64,000 bases of DNA from Petrolisthes cinctipes. Its lineage: Eukaryota; Arthropoda; Malacostraca; Decapoda; Porcellanidae. The DNA lies in the NCBI GenBank assembly GCA_033782935.1, contig JAWQEG010001395.1:1210501-1274500 (forward strand). Reading direction: 5' to 3'. Below, piece by piece: positions 11,872 through 24,400 of this stretch. The notes beneath the pieces are model-generated. The model made no database searches. It was not told where the DNA came from and saw nothing but the letters and a program-made list of their open reading frames with translations. How positions within the stretch are numbered: position 1 is the first letter of the stretch; each line of letters starts with the position of its first letter. Made by a program: the position numbers and the translations under genes.

Positions 11872-12454
11872 AGGCATGTACAGATCGCTTCTGGGACCCC
11901 AAAATATCGAATTTTTGGGTGTTCAGGGCCAGAATTTGAGATATAAACGGGTACAGAAGATGCATGCACATATCGACTTTTGGGCACCTAAAAGATCGAT
12001 TTTCAGTATGTTTTTGGCCTGTATTTTGAAAATACTCTAACACGGAGTAGGCATGTACAGATCGCTTCTGGGACCCGTAAATATCGAATTTTCGGGTGTT
12101 TTGGGACTGAATTTGAGATACCGACTTTTTGGCACCTAAAAGATCGATTTTTAGCATGTTTTTAGCCTATATTTTGAAAATATTCTAGCACTGAGTAGGC
12201 ATATACAGATTGCTTCTGGGACCAGAAAATTTCGAATTTTCGGGTGTTTTGAGAATGAATTTGAGATATAAACGGGTGCAGAAGATACATGCACAGATTG
12301 ACTTTGGGCATCTAAAATATCGATTTTCAGCATGTTTTGGGCATGTATTTTGAAAATCCTCTAACACGGAGTAGGCATGTACAGATCGCTTTTGGGACCC
12401 CTAAATATCGAATTTTCGGGTGGTTTGGGCCTGAATTTGAGATATCGACTTTTT
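11872..12454 (+). repeat. Second copy of the block at 3355-3937
   Basis: Matches 3355-3937 at an offset of 8,517 bp, with the same rare variants ('gagataccgac', 'catatacagattg', 'gaaaatcctc'). It is followed by sequence resembling 7.0 kb rather than 3.9 kb, so this is a recombination boundary between two source blocks. Confidence 0.75.
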
Positions 12455-12564
12455 GGCACCTAAAATATCGATTTTTAGCATGTTTTTAGCCTATATTTTG
12501 AAAATATTCTAGCACTGAGTAGGCATGTACAGATTGCTTCTGGGACCCCAAAATATTGAATTTT

Positions 12565-14747
12565 CGGGTGTTTAGGGCCAGAATTTGAGATATAAACGGG
12601 TACAGAAGATGCATGCAAATATCGACTTTTGGGCACCTAAAAGATCGATTTTCAGTATGTTTTTGGCCTTTATTTTGAAAATACTCTAACACGGAGTAGG
12701 CATGTTCAGATCGATTCTGGGACCCCTAAATATCGAATTTTCGGGTGGTTTGGGACTGAATTTGAGATATCGACTTTTTGGCACCTAAAATATCGATTTT
12801 TAGCATGTTTTTAGCCTATATTTTGAAAATATTCTAGCACTGAGTAAGCATGTACAGATTGCTTCTGGGACCCCAAAATATCGAATTTTCTTGTGTTTTG
12901 AGCCTGAATTTGAGATATAAACGGGTACAGAAGATACATGCACATATTGACTTTGGGCATCTAAATTATCGATTTTCAGCATGTTTTGGGCCTGTATTTT
13001 GAAAATACTTTAACACGGAGTAGGCATGTACAGATCGCTTCTGGGACCCCTAAATATCGAATTTTTGGGTGTTGAGGGACTGAATTTGAGATATCGACTT
13101 TTTGGCACCTAAAAGATCGATTTTTAGCATGTTTTTAGCCTATATTTTGAAAATATTCTAGCACTGAGTAGGCATGTACAGATTGCTTCTGGGACCCCAA
13201 AATATTGAATTTTTGGGTGTTTTTAGCCTGAATTTGAGATATAAACGGGTACTGAAGTTGCATGCACATATCGACTTTTGGGCACCTAAAACATCGATTT
13301 TGAGCATGTTTTGGGCCTGTATTTTGAAAATACTCTAACACGGAGTAGGCATGTACAGATCGCTTCTGGGACCCAAAAATATTGAATTTTCGGGTGTTTA
13401 GGGCCAGAATTTGAGATATAAACGGGTACAGAAGATGCATGCACATATCGACTTTTGGGCACCTAAAAGATCGATTTTCAGTATATTTTTGGCCTGTATT
13501 TTGAAAATACTCTAACACGGAGTAGGCATGTACAGATCGTTTCTGGGACCCCTAAATATCGAATTTTCGGGTGTTTTGGGAATGAATTTGAGATATCGCC
13601 TTTACGCACCTAAAATATCGATTTTTAGCATTTTTTGAGCCTATATTTTGAAAATATTCTAGCATTGAGTAGGCATTTACAGATCGCTTCTGGGACCCCA
13701 AAATATCGTATTTTCGGGTGTTTTGAGCCTGAATTTGAGATATAAACGAGTACAGAAGATGCATGCACATATCGACTTTTGGGCACCTAAAATATCGATT
13801 TTGAGCATGTTTTGAGCCTATATTTTGAAAACATTCTAGCACTGAGTAGGCATGTACAGATCGCTTCTGGGACCCCAAAATATCGAATTTTCGGGTGTTT
13901 TGAGACAGAATTTGAAATATAAACGACTACAGAAGATGCATGGACATATCGACTTTTGGGCACCTAAAATATCGATTTTGAGCATGTTTTGACCCTATAT
14001 TTTGAAAACATTCTAGCACTGAGTAGGCATGTACAGATCGCTTCTGGGACCCCAAAATATCGAATTTTCGGGTGTTTTGAGCCTCAATTTGAGATATAAA
14101 CGAGTATAGAAGATGCATACACATATTGACTTTGGGCACCAAAAATATTAATTTTCAGCTTGTTTTGGGCCTGAATTATGAAAATACTCTAACACGGAGT
14201 AGGCAAGTACAGATCGCTTCTGGGACCCAAAAATATCAAATTTTCGGGTGTTTAGGGCCGGAATTTGAGATATAAACGGGTACAGAAGATGCATGCACAT
14301 ATCGACTTTTCGGCACCTAAAAGATCGATTTTCAGTATGTTTTTGGCCTGTATTTTGAAAATACTCTAACACGGAGTAGGCATGTACAGATCGCTTCTGG
14401 GACCCCTAAATATCGAATTTTCGGGTGTTTTGGGACTGAATTTGAGATATCGACTTTTTGGCACCAAAAATATCGATTTATAGCATGTTTTTTGCCTATA
14501 TTTTGAAATATTCTAGCACTGAGTAGGCATGTACAGATTGCTTCTGGGACCCCAAAATATTGAATTTTTGGGTGTTTAGAGCCTGAATTAGAGATATAAA
14601 CGAGTACAGAAGATGCATGCACATATCGACTTTTGGGCACCTAAAATATCGATTTTGAGCATGTTTTGAGCCTATATTTTGAAAACATTCTAGCACTGAG
14701 TAGGCATGTACAGATCGCTTCTGGGACCCCAAAATATCGAATTTTCG
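12565..14747 (+). repeat. Second copy of the 7030-9212 block
   Basis: Monomer starts at 12698, 12846, 13022, 13170, 13347, 13524, 13671, 13848, 14025, 14201, 14378 and 14525 are each 5,535 bp after a partner in the first block. The rare variants listed for that block are present in the same order. Part of this copy was later duplicated in tandem (854 bp unit). Confidence 0.85.
13741..14594 (+). repeat. 854 bp five-monomer unit, copy 1
   Basis: Five monomers (four L and one S1) repeat at an offset of 854 bp. Shared marks are 'gagacagaatttgaaat', 'gcatggacat', 'ttgaccctat', 'gagcctcaatttgag', 'aggcaagtacag', 'tagggccgg' and the S1 form 'gatttatagcatg'. The corresponding region at 8.3-9.2 kb carries the unit only once, so the tandem duplication happened after the 5,535 bp block was copied. 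Confidence 0.85.
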
Positions 14748-15448
14748 GGTGTTTTGAGACAGAATTTGAAATATAAACGACTACAGAAGATGCATGGACA
14801 TATCGACTTTTGGGCACCTAAAATATCGATTTTGAGCATGTTTTGACCCTATATTTTGAAAACATTCTAGCACTGAGTAGGCATGTACAGATCGCTTCTG
14901 GGACCCCAAAATATCGAATTTTCGGGTGTTTTGAGCCTCAATTTGAGATATAAACGAGTATAGAAGATGCATACACATATTGACTTTGGGCACCAAAAAT
15001 ATCAATTTTCAGCTTGTTTTGGGCCTGAATTATGAAAATACTCTAACACGGAGTAGGCAAGTACAGATCGCTTCTGGGACCCAAAAATATCAAATTTTCG
15101 GGTGTTTAGGGCCGGAATTTGAGATATAAACGGGTACAGAAGATGCATGCACATATCGACTTTTCGGCACCTAAAAGATCGATTTTCAGTATGTTTTTGG
15201 CCTGTATTTTGAAAATACTCTAACACGGAGTAGGCATGTACAGATCGCTTCTGGGACCCCTAAATATCGAATTTTCGGGTGTTTTGGGACTGAATTTGAG
15301 ATATCGACTTTTTGGCACCAAAAATATCGATTTATAGCATGTTTTTAGCCTATATTTTGAAATATTCTAGCACTGAGTAGGCATGTACAGATTGCTTCTG
15401 GGACCCCAAAATATTGAATTTTTGGGTGTTTAGAGCCTGAATTTGAGA
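14595..15448 (+). repeat. 854 bp five-monomer unit, copy 2
   Basis: Second copy, with monomer starts at 14702, 14879, 15055, 15232 and 15379. The match ends near 15,440, where 'cgggtactgaag' replaces the 'cgagtacagaag' found in copy 1. A difference inside the unit is 'tattaatttt' near 14,150 against 'tatcaatttt' near 15,001. Confidence 0.83.
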
Positions 15449-15611
15449 TATAAACGGGTACTGAAGATGCATGCACATATCGACTTTTGGGCACCTAAAA
15501 CATCGATTTTGAGCATGTTTTGGACTGTATTTTGAAAATACTCTAACACGGAGTAGGAAAGTACAGATCGCTTCTGGGACCCCAAAATATCGAATTTTTG
15601 GGTGTTCAGGG

Positions 15612-17437
15612 CCAGAATTTGAGATATAAACGGGTACAGAAGATGCATGCACATATCGACTTTTGGGCACCTAAAACATCGATTTTGAGCATGTTTTGGG
15701 CCTGTATTTTGTAAATACTCTAACATGGAATAGGCATGTACAGATCGCTTCTGGGACCCCAAAATATCGAATTTTCGGGTGTTTTGGGAATGAATTTGAG
15801 ATATCGCCTTTACGCACCTAAAATATCGATTTTTAGCATTTTTAGATCCTATATTTTGAAAATATTCTAGCACTGAGTAGGCATGTACAGATCGCTTCTG
15901 GGACCCCAAAATATCGAATTTTCGGGTGTTTTGAGCCTGAATTTGAGATATAAACGAGTACAGAAGATGCATGCACATATCGACTTTTAGGCACCTAAAA
16001 TATCAATTTTGAGCATGTTTTGAGCCTATATTTTGAAAACATTCTAGCACTGAGTAGGCATGTACAGATCGCTTCTTGGACCCCAAAATATCGAATTTTC
16101 GGGTGTTTTGAGTCTGAATTTGAGATATAAACGAGTATAGAAGATGCATACACATATTGACTTTGGGCACCAAAAATATCGATTTTCAGCTTGTTTTGGG
16201 CCTGAATTTTAAAAATACTCTAACACGGAGTAGGCATGTACAGATCGCTTCTGGAACCCCAAAATATCGAATTTTTGGGTGTTCAGGGCCAGAATTTGAG
16301 ATATAAACGGGTACAAAAGATGCATGCACATATCGACTTTTGGGCACCTAAAAGATCGATTTTCAGTATGTTTTTGTCCTGTATTTTTAAAATACTCTAA
16401 CACGGAGTAGGCATGTACAGATCGCTTCTGGGACCCCTAAATATCGAATTTTCGGGTGTTTTGGGACTGAATTTGAGATATCGACTTTTTGGCACCTAAA
16501 AGATCGATTTTTAGCATGTTCTTAGCCTATATTTTGAAAATATTCTAGCACTGAGTAGGCATGTACAGATTGCTTCTGGGACCCCAAAATATTGAATTTT
16601 CGGGTGTTTTGAGCCTGAATTTGAGATATAAACGGGTACACAAGATACATGCACATATTGACTTTGGGCATCTAAAATATCGATTTTCAGCATGTTTTGG
16701 GTATTTATTTTAAAAATACTCTAACACGGAGTAGGCATGTACAGATCGCTTCTGTGACCCCAAAATATCGAATTTTCGGGTGTTTTGAGCCTGAATTTGA
16801 GATATAAACGGGTACTGAAGATGCATGCACATATCGACTTTTGGGCACCTAAAACATCGATTTTGAGCATGTTTTGGGCCTGTATTTTGTAAATATTCTA
16901 ACATGGAATAGGCATGTACAGATCGCTTCTGGGACCCCAAAATATCGAATTTTCGGGTGTTTTGAGCCTGAATTTGAGATATAAACGAGTACAGAAGATG
17001 CATGCACATATCGACTTTTGGGCACCTAAATTATCGATTTTGAGCATGTTTTGAGCCTATATTTTGAAAACATTCTAGCACTGAGTAGGCATGTACAGAT
17101 CGCTTCTGGGACCCCAGAATATCGAATTTTCGGGCGTTTTGAGCCTGAATTTGAGATATAAACGAGTATAGAAGATGCATACACATATTGGCTTTATGCA
17201 CCAGAAATATCGATTTTCAGCTTGTTTTGGGCCTGAATTTTAAAAATACTCTAACACAGAGTAGGCATGTACAGATCGCTTCTGGGACCCCAAAATATTG
17301 AATTTTCGGGTGTTTTGAGCCTGAATTTGAGATATAAACGGGTACAGAAGATACATGCACATATTGACTTTGGGCATCTAAAATATCGATTTTCAGCATG
17401 TTATGGGCATGTATTTTGAAATTACTCTAACATGGAG
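15612..17437 (+). repeat. Mosaic block joining two upstream sources
   Basis: From 15,612 to 16,635 the sequence follows 10,575-11,598 (offset 5,037). From about 16,170 to 17,437 it follows 9,250-10,518 (offset 6,919). The sources overlap because 9.31-9.71 kb and 11.20-11.60 kb are themselves copies. It therefore retains the three monomers that the 11.2-11.9 kb copy lacks, as expected if it was copied from an intact tandem of the 1,882 bp unit. Confidence 0.75.
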
Positions 17438-18116
17438 TAGGCATGTACAGATCGCTTCTGGGACCCCAAAATATCGAATTTTCGAGTGTTTTGAGCCTGA
17501 ATTTGAGATATAAACGGGTACTGAAGATGCATGCACATATCGACTTTTGGGCACCTAAAACATCGATTTTGAGCATGTTTTGGGCCTGTATTTTGTAAAT
17601 ACTCTAACACGGAGTAGGCATGTACAGATTGCTTCTGAGACCCCAAAATATTGAATTTTCGGGTGTTTAGATCCAGAATTTGAGATATAAACGGGTAAAG
17701 AAGATGCATGCATATATCGACTTTTGGGCACCTAAAAGATCGATTTTCAGTATGTTTTTGGCCTGTATTTTGAAAATACTCTAACACCAGTAGGCATGTA
17801 CAGATCGCTTCTGGGACCCCAAAATATCGAATTTTCGGGTGTTTTGGGAATGAATTTGAGATATCGCCTTTACGCACCTAAAATATCGATTTTTAGCATG
17901 TTTTGTGCCTATATTTTGAAAATATTCTAGCACACTAGTAGGCATGTACAGATCGCTTCTGGGACCCCAAAATATCGAATTTTCGGGGGTTTTGAGCCAG
18001 AATTTGAGATATAAACGAGTACAGAAGATGCATGCACATATCGACTTTTGGGCACCTAAAATATCGACTTTGAGCATGTTTTGAGCCTATATTTTGAAAA
18101 CATTCTAGCACGGAGT

Positions 18117-18760
18117 AGGCATGTACAGATCGCTTCTGGGACCCCAAAATATCGAATTTTCAGGTGTTTTGAGCCTGAATTTGTGATATAAACGAGTATA
18201 GAAGATGCATACACATATTGACACTGGGCACCAAAAATATCGATTTTCAGCTTGTTTTGGTCCTGAATTTTGAAAATATTCTAACACGGAGTAGGCATGT
18301 ACAGATCGCTTCTGGGACCAAAAAATATCAAATTTTCGGGTGTTTAGGGCCAGATTTTTAGATATAAACGGGTTCAGAAGATGCATACACATATCGACTT
18401 TTGGGCACCTAAAAGATCGATTTTCAGTATGTTTTTGGCCTGTATTTTTAAAATACTCTAACACGGAGTAGGCATGTACAGATCGCTTCTGGGACCCCTA
18501 AATATCAAATTTTCGGGTGTTTTGGGACTGAATTTGAGATATCGACTTTTTGGCACCTAAAATATCGATTTTTAGCATGTTTTTATCCTATATTTTGAAA
18601 ATATTCTAGCACTGAGTAGGCATGTACAGATTGCTTCTGGGACCCCAAAATATTAAATTTTCGGGTGTTTTGAGCCTGAATTTGAGAAATAAACGGGTAC
18701 TAAAGATGCATGCACATATCGACTTTTGGGCACCTAAAACATCGATTTTGAGCATGTTTT
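18117..18760 (+). repeat. Block shared with 42477-43120 (offset 24,360 bp)
   Basis: Monomers starting at 18117, 18293, 18470 and 18618 recur 24,360 bp downstream. Shared marks are 'gaatttgtgatataaacg', 'attgacactgggc', 'gggaccaaaaaatatcaaa' and 'tattaaattttcggg'. Small differences exist, such as 'gggttcagaag' here and 'gggtacagaag' there. The match resumes after 18.8 kb at larger offsets (24,888, then 25,038). Confidence 0.78.
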
Positions 18761-19294
18761 GGGCCTCTATTTTGTAAATATTCTAGCACTGAGTAGGCAT
18801 GTACAGATCGCTTCTGGGACCCCAAAATATCGAATATTCGGGTGTTTTGAGCCTGAATTTGAGATATAAACGAGTATTGAACATGCATACACATATTGGC
18901 TTTGGGCACCAAAAATATCGATTTTCAGCTTGTTTTGGGCCTGAATTTTAAAAATACTCTAACACGGAGTAGGCATGTACAGATCGCTTCTGGGACCCCT
19001 AAATATCGAATTTTCGGGTGTTTTGGGACTGAATTTGAGATATCGACTTTTTGGCACCTAAAAGATCGAATTTTAGCATGTTTTCAGCCTATATTTTGAA
19101 AATATTCTATCACTGAGTAGGCATGTACAGATCGCTTCTGGGACCCCAAAATATCGAATTTTCGAGTGTTTTGAGCCTGAATTTGAGATATAAACGGGTA
19201 CTGAAGATGCATGCACATATCGACTTTTGGGCACCTAAAATATCGACTTTGAGCATGTTTTTGGCCTGTATTTTGAAAATACTCTAACACCAGT

Positions 19295-20940
19295 AGGCAT
19301 GTACAGATCGCTTCTGGGACCCCAAAATATCGAATTTTCGGGGGTTTTGAGCCAGAATTTGAGATATAAACGAGTACAGAAGATGCATGCACATATCGAC
19401 TTTTGGGCACCTAAAATATCGACTTTGAGCATGTTTTGAGCCTATATTTTGAAAACATTCTAGCACGGAGTAGGCATGTACAGATCGCTTCTGGGACCCC
19501 AAAATAGTGAATTTTCAGGTGTTTTGAGCCTGAATTTGAGATATAAACGAGTATAGAAGATGCATACACATATTGACTTTGGGCACCAAAAATATCGATT
19601 TTCAGCTTGTTTTGGGACTGAATTTTGAAAATACTCTAACACGGAGTAGGCATGTACAGATACCTTCTGGGACCAAAAAATATCAAATTTTCGGGTGTTT
19701 AGGGCCAGATTTTGAGATATAATAGGGTACAGAAGATGCATACACATATCGACTTTTGGGCACCTAAAAGATCGATTTTCAGTATGTTTTTGGCCTGTAT
19801 TTTGAAAATACTCTAACACGGAGTAGGCATGTACAGATCGCTTCTGGGACCCCTAAATATCAAATTTTCGGGTGTTTTGGGACTGAATTTGAGATATCGA
19901 CTTTTTGGCACCTAAAATATCGATTTTTAGCATGTTTTTAGCCTATATTTTGAAAATATTCTAGCACTGAGTAGGCATGTACAGATTGCTTCTGGGACCC
20001 CAAAATATTAAATTTTCGGGTGTTTTGAGCCTGAATTTGAGATATAAACGGGTACTAAAGATGCATGCACATATCGACTTCTGGGCACCTAAAACATCGA
20101 TTTTGAGCATGTTTTGGGCCTGTATTTTGTAAATATTCTAGCACTGAGTAGGCATGTACAGATCGCTTCTGGGACCCCAAAATATCGAATTTTCAGGTGT
20201 TTTGAGCCTGAATTTGAGATATAAACGGGTACTGAAGATGCATGCACATATCGACTTTTGGTCATCTAAAACATCGATTTTGAGCATGTTTTGGGCCTGT
20301 ATTTTGAAAATACTCTACCACGGAGTAGGCATGTACAGATCGCTTCTGGGACCCCAAAATATAGAATTTTCGGGGGTTTTGAGCCAGAATTTGAGATATA
20401 AACGAGTACAGAAGATGCATGCACATATCGATTTTTTTGCACCTAAAACATCGATTTTGAGCATGTTTTGGGCCGGTATTTTGAAAATACTCTAACACGG
20501 AGTAGGCATGTACAGATCGCTACTGGGACCCCTAAATATCGAATTTTCGGGTGTTTTGGGCCTTAATTTGAAATATCGACTTTTTGGCACCTAAAATATC
20601 GATTTTTAGCATGTTTTTAGCCTATATTTTGAAAATATTCTAGCACTGAGTAGGCATGTACAGATTGCTTCTGGGACCCCAAAATATTGAATTTTCGGGT
20701 GTTTAGAGAAAGAATTTGAGATATAAACGGATACAGAAGATGCATGCACATATCAACTTTTGGGCACCTAAAAGATCGATTTTCAGTATGTTTTTGGCCT
20801 GTATTTTGAAAATACTCTAACACGGAGTAGGCATGTACAGATCGCTTCTGGGACCCCTAAATATCGAATTTTCGGGTGTTTTGGGACTGAATTTGAGATA
20901 TCGACTTTTTGGCACCTAAAAGATCGATTTTTAGCATGTT
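19295..20940 (+). repeat. 1.65 kb block shared with 44333-45978 (offset 25,038 bp)
   Basis: About ten monomers match 25,038 bp downstream. Shared marks are 'cgggggttttgagccag', 'atatcgactttgagc', 'gatataatagggtac', 'tctaccacggag', 'atcgctactggg' and 'tttagagaaagaatttgag'. The two loci diverge at about 20,941, where this one has a 6 bp insertion and the other begins a run of 325 bp dimers. Confidence 0.8.
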
Positions 20941-20982
20941 TTTACTAAAAGCCTATATTTTGAAAATATTCTAGGACTGAGT
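20829..20982 (+). repeat. S1 monomer with 6 bp insertion (154 bp)
   Basis: The normal text 'gcatgtttttagcct' reads 'gcatgtttttactaaaagcct' here, adding six bases at about 20,944-20,950. The inserted 'ctaaaa' resembles the nearby 'cacctaaaag' of the same monomer, so template slippage is a possible source. I saw no second copy of this insertion. Confidence 0.8.
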
Positions 20983-21429
20983 AGGCATGTACAGATTGCT
21001 TCTGGGACCCCAAAATAGTGAATTTTCGGTTGTTTTGAGCCTGAATTTGAGATATAAACGGGTACTGAAGATGCATGCACATATCGACTTTTGGGCACCT
21101 AAAACATCGATTTTGAGCATGTTTTGGGCCTGTATTTTGAAAATACTCTAACACGGAGTAGGCATATACAGATCGCTTCTGAGACCCCAAAATATTGAAT
21201 TTTCGGGTGTTTAGGGCCAGAATTTGAGATATAAACGGGTACAGAAGATGCATGCACATATCGACTTTTGGGCACCTAAAAGATCGATTTTCAGTATGTT
21301 TTTGGCCTGTATTTTTAAAATACTCTAACACGGAGTAGGCATGAACAGATCGCTTCTGGGACCCCTAAATATCGAATTTTCGGGTGTTTTGGGACTGGAT
21401 ATGAGATATTGACTTTTTGGCACCTAAAA

Positions 21430-24400
21430 GATCGATTTTTATCATGTTTTTAGCCTATATTTTGAAAATATTCTAGCACTGAGTAGGCATGTACAGATTG
21501 CTTCTGGGACCCCAAAATATTGAATTTTCGGGTGTTTTGAGCCTGAATTTGAGATATAAACGGGTACAGAAGATACATGCACAGATTGACTTTGGGCATC
21601 TAAAAAATCGATTTTCAGCATGTTTTGGGCATGTATTTTGAAAATACTCTAACACTGAGTAGGCATGTACAGATCGCTTCTGGGAACCCTAAATATTGAA
21701 TTTTCGGGTGTTTTGGGCCTTAATTTGAGATATCGACTTTTTGGCACCTAAAATATCGATTTTCAGCATGTTTTGGGCATGTATTTTGAAAATATTCTAA
21801 CACGGAGTAGGCATGTACAGATCGCTTCTGGAACCCCAAAATATCGAATTTTCGAGTCTTTTGAGCCTGAATTTGAGATATAAACGGGTTTTGAAGATGC
21901 ATGCACATATCGACTTTTGGGCACCTAAAACATCGATTTTGAGCATGTTTTGGGCCTGTATTTTGTAAATACTCTAACACGGAGTAGGCATATACAGATC
22001 GCTTCTGGGACCCCATAATATCGAATTTTTGGGTGTTTTGGGCCTGAATTTGAGATATCGCCTTTACGCACCTAAAATATCGATTTTTAGCATGTTTTGA
22101 GCCTATATTTTGAAAATATTCTAGCACTGAGTAGGCATGTACAGATCGCTTCTGGGACCCCAAAATATCGAATTTTCGGGTGTTTTGAGCCTGAATTTGA
22201 GATATAAACGGGTACAGAAGATGCATGCACATATCGACTTTTGGGCACCTAAAAGATTGATTTTCAGTATGATTTTGGCCTGTATTTTGAAAATACTCTA
22301 ACACGGAGTAGGCATGTACAGATCGCTTCTGTCACCCAAAAATATCGAATTTTCGGGTGTTTTGAACCTGAATTTGAGATATAAACGGGTACTAAAGATG
22401 CATGCACATATCGACTTTTGGGCACCTAAACATCGATTTTGAGCATGTTTTGGGCCTGTATTTTGTAAATACTCTAACATGGAATAGGCATGCACAGATC
22501 GCTTCTGGGACAACAAAATATCGAATTTTCGGGTGTTTTGAGCCTGAATTTGAGAAATAAACGAGTACAGAAGATGCATGCACATATCGACTTTTGGGCA
22601 CCTAAAATATCGATTTTGAGCATGTTTTGAGCCTATATTTTGAAAACATTCTAGCACTGAGTAGGCATGTACAGATCGCTTCTGGGACCCCAAAATATCG
22701 AATATTCGGGTGTTTTGAGCCTGAATTTGATATATAAACGAGTATAGAACATGCATACACATATTGGCTTTGGGCACCAAAAATATCGATTTTCAGCTTG
22801 TTTTGGGCCTGAATTTTAAAAATACTCTAACACGGAGTAGGCATGTACAGATCGCTTCTGGGACCCCTAAATATCGACTTTTCGTTTGTTTTGGGACTGA
22901 ATTTGAGATATCGACTTTTTGGCACCTAAAAGATCGATTTTTAGCATGTTTTTAGCCTATATTTTGAAAATATTCTATTACTGAGTAGGCATGTACAGAT
23001 CGCTTCTGGGACCCCAAAATATCGAATTTTCGAGTGTTTTGAGCCTGAATTTGAGATATAAACGGGTACTGAAGATGCATGCACATATCGACTTTTGGGC
23101 ACCTAAAACATCGATTTTGAGCATGTTTTTGGCCTGTATTTTGTAAATACTCTAACACGGAGTAGGCATGTACAGATCGCTTCTGGGACCCCTAAATATC
23201 GAATTTTCGGGGGTTTTGGGACTGAATTTGAGATATCGACTTTTTGGCACCTAAAAGATCAATTTTTAGCATGTTTTGTGCCTATATTTTGAAAATATTC
23301 TAGCACACTAGTAGGCATCTACAGATCGCTTCTGGGACCCCAAAATATCGAATTTTCGGGGGTTTTGAGCCAGAATTTGAGATATAAACGAGTACAGAAG
23401 ATGCATGCACATATCGACTTTTGGGCACCTAAAATATCGACTTTGAGCATGTTTTGAGCCTATATTTTGAAAACATTCTAGCACGGAGTAGGCATGTACA
23501 GATCGCTTCTGGGACCCCAAAATATCGAATTTTCAGGTGTTTTGAGCCTGAATTTGAGATATAAACGAGTATAGAAGATGCATACACATATTGACTTTGG
23601 GCACCAAAAATATCGATTTTCAGCTTGTTTTGGGCCTGAATTTTGAAAATACTCTAACACGGAGTAGGCATGTACAGATCGCTTCTGGGACACCTAAATA
23701 TCAAATTTTCGGGTGTTTTGGGACTGAATTTGAGATATCGACTTTTTGGCACCTAAAATATCGATTTTTAGCATGTTTTTAGCCTATATTTTGAAAATAT
23801 TCTAGCACTGAGTAGGCATGTACAGATTGCTTCTGGGACCCCAAAATATTAAATTTTCGGGTGTTTTGAGCCTGAATTTGAGATATAAACGGGTACTAAA
23901 GATGCATGCACATATCGACTTTTGGGCACCTAAAACATCGATTTTGAGCATGTTTTGGGCCTGTATTTTGAAAATACTCAACCACGGAGTAGGCATGTAC
24001 AGATCGCTTCTGGGACCCTAAAATATCGAATTTTCGGGTGTTTTTAGCCTGAATTTGAGATATAAACGGGTACTGAAGATGCATGCACATATCGATTTTT
24101 TGGCACGTAAAACATCGATTTTGAGCATGTTTTGGGCCGGTATTTTGAAAATACTCTAACACGGAGTAGGCATGTACAGATCGCTACTGGGACCCCTAAA
24201 TATCGAATTTTCGGGTGTTTTGGGCCTAATTTGAAATATCGACTTTTTGGCACCTAAAATATCGATTTTTAGCATGTTTTTAGCCTATATTTTGAAAATA
24301 TTCTAGTACTGAGTAGGCATGTACAGATTGCTTCTGGGACCCCAAAATAGTGAATTTTCGGTTGTTTTGAGTCTGAATTTGAGATATAAACGGGTACTGA

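Noticed and set aside
18896..19099. Short plus-strand open frames of 63-113 codons (also at 20154-20495, 22764-22955, 29220-29411, 43784-43975, 62543-62884)
   Set aside because: These are the opposite strand of the same monomers and recur wherever particular monomer types meet. They have no independent signal of coding.
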